From: Dactylorhiza incarnata
Lineage: Eukaryota > Streptophyta > Magnoliopsida > Asparagales > Orchidaceae
Assembly: GCA_033032865.1 (NCBI GenBank)
Contig: JAWHQI010000750.1
Coordinates: 95,144-159,143, forward strand
Direction of reading: 5' to 3'
Length of the DNA: 64,000 nt
Both the position numbers and the translations under genes were made by a program. Shown in pieces: positions 57,434-64,000 of this stretch (its first letter is position 1; every line of letters starts with the position of its first letter). Under the pieces are notes generated by a model. It saw only the letters and a list, made by a program, of their open reading frames with translations. It was not told where the DNA came from and ran no database searches.

Positions 57434-57516
57434 AATTAGTCCAAGGCTGACTTAGAAAACCTTAGGAAGAATTAATCTCTCAAGAAAAACTTAGAATTTT
57501 CAAGACAAAATAAAAG

Positions 57517-57690
57517 TCACGTTGATTTCTAAATCGACGCATCGTCGATAGGAAACCCTAAACCATTTCCGACGCATACATTGACTTCCACTCGATGCAA
57601 CATCAACTTCATGAAAAAGAGCGGCAATACTAAAATATTTTCGGTCACATCTACTATAGTACCGAATAAACCTCGAGTTGTGTCTCGTCT
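57517..57690. promoter_or_regulatory. CGTCGA-type motifs upstream of F ORF2
   Basis: Degenerate units (AAATCGACGCATCGTCGATA, GTCTCGTCTCGACG) lie between the gag stop and the ORF2 ATG, the same place as in A and B. A pyrimidine-rich leader (CTCTCATCCTTCTCATTTC) follows before the ATG. Function is inferred. Confidence 0.45.
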
Positions 57691-57805
57691 CGACGTTTCA
57701 CCAGACTTAAATAAACTCTTCAGTTAGAAATCTGCACACTTTCTGCATCTCTCATCCTTCTCATTTCTCAGTCCAGCCATCTCTTCCTCTATTTCACTGA
57801 CCTAA

Positions 57806-58683
57806 ATGGCTCCCAAGATCAACTCTGGTTTCGATATTGATCTTGAATCCTTCCAAGTGGCCGCCGAAAACTATAAGAGCATCATAGCTCTCTTCACTGA
57901 AGCTGGTCTAGACAAACTCATTTCTACAAGATGCAGACTCCTAGAGACAGAACTCACTGAGTTAATGAATCATGCTCAAATATCTGAACAAGGAGAGATC
58001 ACAGGAACACTCTACGAGACACTTGTCGCAATCTCTGCAGAACACCTTAGGGACACTTTTGATCTTCCATCAAGTAGACTATCCTTGTTCAAATCAGAAA
58101 GGGAAAGTAAATTATTTTCTAAGAGTAACTAAATTAATCGCCATCATCATTCCCTTATCAGGTGATGAACCTGTGGAACTCACCCTGAGGAAATCAAAAA
58201 TCTATTACTCATCATGAAGTTCTCCAAAGATAAACCAATCCACCTGAAGAAAATAGATTTCTCTGATGAATATAGGCTATTGGCAGACATAGTAGGAAAA
58301 ATTCTACTATGCAAGATCTCTGCCCATGATGCAGTGCCCAAACAACAACTGAACATCATGGGGGCCCTTGTGCTGAAAAAGAAGGTTGACTGGGCCAGCT
58401 GCTTACTAAAAATGATAGGCTACAAATATTCTCACAAAGAAAATGCCTATATGAGGATCATGAGTCAGGTACTCCTCCACTCCTTCCCTGACCTATGTAG
58501 GTCAAAAGGAATTCCCATTCCTCCTGGAAAAGGATGTCCATAGCCCTCTTCTCAAAATGGACCAGGCAAATCCCCAAGCCTGGCTCCATTCCTAAAAGGA
58601 CTCCCTCTCCTCATAATTCTCCTGTGCATCCATCTTCCCCTCCTCCTCAACATACATACATCTCTTCCCTACCAACATCATCC
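57806..58683 (+). pseudogene. ORF2 of element F, intron-containing and truncated
   Basis: MAPKINSGFDIDLESFQVAA corresponds to the A and B ORF2 N-terminus. Homology pauses at FDLPS (58073) and resumes at DEPVELT (58164) across an 88-nt GT...AG segment. Downstream, EEIKNLLLIMKFSKDKPIHL, YRLLADIVGKILLCKISAHD and KKKVDWASCLLKMIGYKYSH match A and B; a frame change near 58186 precedes them and another near 58535 precedes [12 protein letters not shown]. The Pro-rich linker is cut by plastid DNA, so the coiled coil and basic tail are missing. Confidence 0.72.
58074..58161 (+). other. Candidate 88-nt spliceosomal intron in F ORF2
   Basis: Donor GTAGACTA, acceptor CCCTTATCAG, A/T-rich, branch-like TAACTAAATTAAT about 35-40 nt from the acceptor, and an in-frame stop inside. 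Removing it aligns FDLPS-SDEPVELT (13 residues) with the 13-residue FDFTTGNDSDELT of A without gaps. A and B lack the segment. Confidence 0.6.
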
Positions 58684-59369
58684 AATAGAATCGAACTTTT
58701 TATTGATCCCGGCACTTGGGAGCCTATGGATGAAGATATGGTCTCTATGGACCCCATTGAAATTCATTCAGAGGAGGAACCTTATAGAGATCGCATCTAT
58801 TTTTATCAAAGAAAAACAGGTTTAACTGACGCTGTTCAAACGGGCGTAGGTCGACTAAATAATATTCCATAGCAATTGGAATTATGGATTTTCAGTTTAT
58901 GGGAGGTAGTATGGATCCGTAGTAGGTGAGAAAATCACCCGTTTGATCGAGTATGCTACTAATCGATTTCTGCCTGTCATTATTGTGTGTGCTTCTGGAG
59001 GAGCACGCATGCAAGAAGGAAGTTTGAGCTTGATGCAAATGGCTAAAATATCTTCTGCTTCATACGATTATCAATCAAATAAAAAGTTATTCTATGTATC
59101 AATCCTTACATCTCCTACAACTGGCGGAGTTACAGCAAGTTTTGGTATGTTGGGAGATATCATTATTGCTGAACCTAATGCCCACATTGCGTTTGCGGGG
59201 AAAAGAGTAATTGAACAAACATTGAAAAAGACAATACCCGACGGTTCACAAGCGGCTGAGTATTCATTCCATAAGGCTTATTCGACCCAATCGTACCACG
59301 TAATCCTTTAAAGGTGTTCTGAATGAGTTATTTCAGCTACATGGTTTCCTTCCCTTGAATCAAGGTTAA
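58684..59369 (+). pseudogene. accD: accD fragment (acetyl-CoA carboxylase carboxyltransferase beta), NUPT
   Basis: Carboxyltransferase beta subunit of plastid fatty-acid synthesis. The fragment starts inside the gene ([20 protein letters not shown]) and lacks the long N-terminal part and the zinc finger. [36 protein letters not shown] and [20 protein letters not shown] are clear (58943-59311). Frameshifts near 58871 and 58912 and before the end; the native stop is at 59367-59369 after PLNQG. Confidence 0.95.
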
Positions 59370-60016
59370 AAAAAAAAAAAATATTTTAAAAAGGAAGCTA
59401 GGTTCAGTTATTTTATTTGTAGCGAATAAGCATTAGTTCATTGTAATCAAAAAAACAAACGAAGAAGATGGTGTTTTATTTGGGAACATCAATTATAAGT
59501 GTAGTAAGAGTCAGAAGTTTTGGATAATTACTCCGGATCCATTTTTTATTCTACCTCTCTTCCTGATTAGGAATAAGCATCTCTCTCTTTACAAGTATTG
59601 ACAAGAGAAAAAAAAAGTTTCTTTCTCCTTCCGAAAAATATGGGAAAGAAAAAAAAAAAAATTTTAAGAAAAATAAATAAGAAATCCCAAATCAAATATA
59701 AATTTAAGAATATAGAATCAAACTATTGACCGAGAACTCCCCCTTTTTACTAGGAATCCCTGTTTGTTGGATAAGATTGGTTAAAGTCGCGAACTCATAA
59801 TAAATTCTTTCTATCTTTTCTTTCAAAACACCTTTTTTGAAAGAAAAGATAGAAAGAAGATAAGGATAGGAGAAGAAGAATACAATTTCTACATTCCTTA
59901 TTCCTTGCACTTAATTTTCTTATTAAGTACTTCATATTTTATCTAATAGATAGACTTATTATAAGATATCTTTATAATTATAATAGGTACAAATATGAAA
60001 TCGAGGTACCCATTCT
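59370..60016. other. accD-psaI plastid spacer, NUPT
   Basis: A/T-rich plastid intergenic DNA with several A-runs. It contains an inverted repeat (TTCTTTCTATCTTTTCTTTC near 59806 with GAAAGAAAAGATAGAAAGAA near 59838), a plausible plastid 3'-end hairpin. The ORF 59704-59910 is not a gene. Confidence 0.7.
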
Positions 60017-60125
60017 ATGATAAATTTGAACTTTCCCTCTATTTTTGTTCCTTTAGTGGGCCTAGTCTTTCCGCAATTGCAATGGCTTCTTTATCTCTTT
60101 ATGTCCAAAGAAATAGATTGTCTAA
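60017..60125 (+). pseudogene. psaI: psaI (photosystem I subunit VIII), NUPT
   Basis: Small single-span thylakoid membrane subunit of PSI. Recognised from FPSIFVPLVGLVF followed, after a 1-nt loss, by AIAMASLSLYVQ. A second 1-nt loss precedes the native stop (60123-60125). 109 nt instead of the usual 111. Confidence 0.85.
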
Positions 60126-60505
60126 ATGCGATGGGACAAAATCTCGTCACAACACTGGATCATCCATCATACAGATACTTTTTTTAATGTAATATGACGG
60201 GATATAAAATTTGTGGCCCTTCCGAAAACAAACAGAAGAGTTGTTATGTATGCGGATGCATAATATACGCATTAATGCATATATATGCGGTTATAGCTTA
60301 ATAAATGAACTAATGAAATTCAAATGATCAGCAATCTTTTTTGAAAATAATTGAAATATAAACTCAATGTATCCTAACCAATTATTCCTAATGGTTCACC
60401 GCTAGTTGATGAAAGTTACTTTGGGATCAAGCAAGAAAAGTGAAGTCAAATCCATTTGGGTTATTCTCTCAATTCCAATCGAATGCAACTGGATCTAGTT
60501 ATAGT
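60126..60505. other. psaI-ycf4 plastid spacer, NUPT
   Basis: Intergenic plastid DNA with short repeats (TATGCGGATGCATAATATACGCATTAATGCATATATATGCGG in parts at 60249-60290). No gene seen. Confidence 0.65.
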
Positions 60506-61058
60506 ATGAACTGGCGATCAGAACATATATGGATAGAACTTATACCGGGGTCTCAAAAAACAAGTAATTTTTGCTGGGCCTTTATCCTTTTTTTAGGTTC
60601 ACTGGATTCTTAGTGGTTGGAATTTCCAGTTATCTTGGTAGAAATCTTCTATCCATATTTTCGTCTCAGCAAATTATTTTTTCCCACAAGGGATCGTGAT
60701 GTCTTTCTATGGGATCGCGGGTCTATTCATTAGTTCTTATTTGTGGTGCACAATTTCATGGAATGTAGGTAGTGGTTATGACCGATTCGATAGAAAAGAA
60801 GGGATAATGGTGCCTTTTTCGTTGGGGATTTCCTGGAATAAATCGTCGCATCTTTCTTCGTTTCTTTCTGAAAGATATCCAATCAATCAGAATGGAGGCG
60901 AGAGAGGGTCTTTTTCCTCGTCGTGTCCTTTATATGGAAATCAGGGACAGGGAGCCATTCCCTTGACTTGTACTGATGAGAATTTGACTACACGAGAAAT
61001 TGAACAAAAAGCTGCCGAATTGGCCTATTTCTTGCGCGTACCGATTGAAGTATTTTGA
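60506..61058 (+). pseudogene. ycf4: ycf4 (photosystem I assembly factor), NUPT
   Basis: Thylakoid protein needed to assemble PSI. Start [16 protein letters not shown], first membrane span [10 protein letters not shown], then [20 protein letters not shown] and [10 protein letters not shown], with the C-terminal end [20 protein letters not shown] and stop at 61056-61058. 553 nt against the usual 555, with frameshifts near 60600 and in 60810-60940. Confidence 0.92.
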
Positions 61059-61642
61059 AATGAGCTGAGAATAAATCTCAGCATGAGAGAAGGAACTTAC
61101 TAATTCTCAGTTTCAAACAACTGAAGCTTATTAAAAATGTTTATTCCAGCAAAAGATGCTATATTCTATTTACTCGTTCCATTGAGGCAGCAGTCCATGT
61201 ATATTATACATCTCAAAGCAGAAGGACGCATATGGAACAATTTTAATAAAATAGAATCTCACTAATAAAATATCTTAAAAGGATCCCGGTAGGGTTCGTC
61301 TTGAAGTCCAAATAATAAATGGGTTTTTTGAGTCTTCATCGAAAGAAGAAATGAAGATGAAATAGGTTCCAATTTGCCTAATTGAGATCTCTGGAATCTG
61401 TAAAGAATATTTACTTCTTTTTTTCATTCAAAAAAGGGCCCTTCTTCTATTCTCTATGTTCTATTCTCTATCCAAAGACTTCATTATTATACAAAAACAA
61501 AAATAGGAAAAGATCCATAGGTTCGATACTTTGTTCTTGTTAGAGTTATAGGCTTTTGTTATATAACTGGTGCTTCATAGAAATCTCAGATAGAATCGAC
61601 CAATGAAACAGGTTCATTAACAATTCACATCACAGATAAAGA
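61059..61642. other. ycf4-cemA plastid spacer, NUPT
   Basis: Plastid intergenic DNA rich in TTCTATTCTC repeats (61445-61475). No gene seen. Confidence 0.65.
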
Positions 61643-62313
61643 ATGAAAAAAAGAAAGCATTGGCTTCCCTCCCATATCTTGTGTCTATACTCTTTTGCCC
61701 TGGTGGGTTTCTCTATCATTTAATAAATGTCTAGAAACTTGGGTTCTTAGTTGGTGGAATACCAGGCAATCCAAAATCCTTTTGAATGATATTCAAGGGA
61801 AAAATGTTCTAGAAAATTTATGGAATTAGAAGAACTATTTCTTTGGACGAGATGATAAAGGAGTACTCGGAAACACATATGCAAAGACTTCGTATAGGAA
61901 AACAATACAATTGGTCAAAAGACACAATGAATCTCATTTCCATATCATTTCGCATTTCTCGACAAATCTAATCTGTTTCGCTATTCTAAGTGGTTATTTT
62001 GTTCTGGGTAATGAAGAACTTTTCATTCTGAATTCTTGGATTAAGGAATTTATCTCTAACTTAAGTGACACAATCAAAGCTTTTTCGATTCTTTTAGTTA
62101 CTGATTTATGGATCGGATTTCACTCGACCCATGGTTGGGAACTAATGATTGGTTTGATCTACAACGATTTCGGGTTGAGATGATCAGATTATATCTGGTC
62201 TTGTTTCCACTTTTCCGTGATTCTAGATACAATTGTGAAATATTGGATCTTCCATTTTTTAAATCGCGTATCTCCTTCGCTTTGTAGTAATTTATCATTC
62301 AATGAATGAATGA
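61643..62313 (+). pseudogene. cemA: cemA (plastid envelope membrane protein), NUPT
   Basis: Inner-envelope protein linked to proton extrusion and CO2 uptake. Starts [11 protein letters not shown]; central part [40 protein letters not shown] and [17 protein letters not shown] in 61911-62183, then a stop where the family continues into ISGLVSTFP. The native end is near 62313 (YHSMNE). 671 nt, slightly short, with several frame changes. Confidence 0.9.
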
Positions 62314-62577
62314 AGAATTTATTAGATTTCTTTATATCAATATCAATCAAATCAGAATTTTTATTCGTGTATTTATTCGTGTATAAAGTATAAATAAATC
62401 ATTTGAAATCTTACTTATTCTTTAGACTTCTACTTTTTCAATTAAAGGTATTCATACTATATTCCACCAGTACAATTCTTTCAGTACAATCAAGAAAATG
62501 GCAAACTTGTTGATAGGTAATTCTACTATACTACCTATCGAATTTATTGTAGAAATTCCGGGATCAATGATTGGACC

Positions 62578-63535
<958 letters not shown>

Positions 63536-64000
63536 ATATAGAGATTCCTTAAAATTTAGTAAAAGTGCAAAAGTCTTATCGATCTATAGAATAATGTATG
63601 GTTCTATAAGCCTTTTCTTTGTTTGTTTTTTTTATACTCTTTTTTTTTGCGGGATGTCTGAAACTCATTACTTGTATACAATTTAGAATAATAGAAAAGA
63701 AGTATATACATACTAAACGAATAGAATACAAGGCAAGGGCGGAAAAATGAAAAGAGAAAAAGTATAAAGTATTCCAAGACGACACAAGAAAAGTCTCTTT
63801 CTTGTGTCGTCTTGTATTGGAAGAATCATGATTTTCTCCTGGTCGCCAAAGATTCTTATTCTTTTTTTTTTTCTTTTCTATTTCTATATAGAATATAATA
63901 TATAGTTTATTAGTTTAGTATAAAGAGAAAAGTATTTGTAGGATGTTTCATACGGATAAATATTGGATTATTCATAAAATAGATAGATTCCTCTATTCTT
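63536..64000. other. petA-psbJ plastid spacer, NUPT
   Basis: Plastid intergenic DNA after petA. It includes an inverted repeat around CAAGACGACACAAGAAAG (63774) and CTTTCTTGTGTCGTCTTG (63797), a likely plastid 3'-end hairpin of petA. psbJ is not reached. Confidence 0.75.

Larger units (their letters stand above)
53734..58683 (+). mobile_element. Gag-only copia-type element F, truncated by plastid DNA
   Basis: Plus-strand relative of A and B: LTR 53734-55016, PBS 55019-55034, gag 55107-57433, spacer with CGTCGA motifs, ORF2 from 57806. Sequence similarity to ORF2 ends at about 58683, where plastid accD begins. No pol. The 3' LTR, if it exists, is off-window. Confidence 0.88.

Noticed and set aside
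63536..64000. psbJ or a tRNA gene at the right edge
   Set aside because: Only petA-psbJ spacer is reached; no psbJ coding sequence and no cloverleaf could be found.

Overview
This window is plant nuclear heterochromatin, almost certainly from a eudicot (inference). It holds nested LTR retrotransposons, a Helitron, a CACTA MITE and, at the right end, decayed plastid DNA. I see no intact ordinary host gene. All boundaries below were read by eye from TG...CA ends, primer-binding sites, polypurine tracts and target-site duplications (TSDs).

Layout. (1) 1-3388: the 5' part of a minus-strand Ty1/copia element (E1: gag, PBS, 5' LTR), inserted into the LTR of an older element. (2) 3389-18596: that older element, H, a minus-strand LARD-like element with an Athila-type PBS and no pol. 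Its right LTR is split by (3) element A, 7572-17256, a complete minus-strand copia-type element with TSD AACGA. A has gag and a second ORF (ORF2) but no pol, and is itself hit by a solo LTR (12951-14449, TSD TTAAC). (4) 18744-36253: element B, the same family as A. Its right LTR is split by element C (25203-34568, TSD AAAAT), a nearly complete Sirevirus-like copia element with gag, protease, integrase, RT and RNase H. The same LTR also carries a CACTA MITE (35197-35488, TSD GGC). (5) 36254-37700: leftover non-coding retroelement sequence. (6) 37701-53701: element D, a plus-strand Tekay/Del-like Ty3/gypsy chromovirus. Its 5' LTR was invaded by a 5.5 kb Helitron (38174-43678); subtracting the Helitron makes the two LTRs 2522 and 2513 bp. 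(7) 53734 to about 58683: element F, plus strand, a third relative of A and B, truncated inside ORF2. (8) About 58684-64000: a nuclear plastid insertion (NUPT) in plastid order accD-psaI-ycf4-cemA-petA, every gene broken.

The most interesting signals are these. A, B and F form a gag-only family in which pol is replaced by a conserved ORF2 with a basic C-terminal tail; the F copy contains what looks like an 88-nt GT-AG intron that A and B lack. CGTCGA-type motif arrays occur both in the LTR U3 and in front of ORF2 of that family. A hairpin with a homopolymeric C (G) loop sits next to the PBS in all copia elements here, and its stem covaries between families. A second set of tandem LTR hairpins covaries as well. 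Long family-specific palindromes lie in the U3 of the LTR families. An approximately 85-bp sequence is shared by the unrelated elements H and C.

How the parts work together: C and D carry the enzymes (now broken) that retrotransposition needs. A, B and F could have moved only by borrowing such enzymes. H likewise lacks pol. The Helitron and the MITE are non-autonomous passengers.
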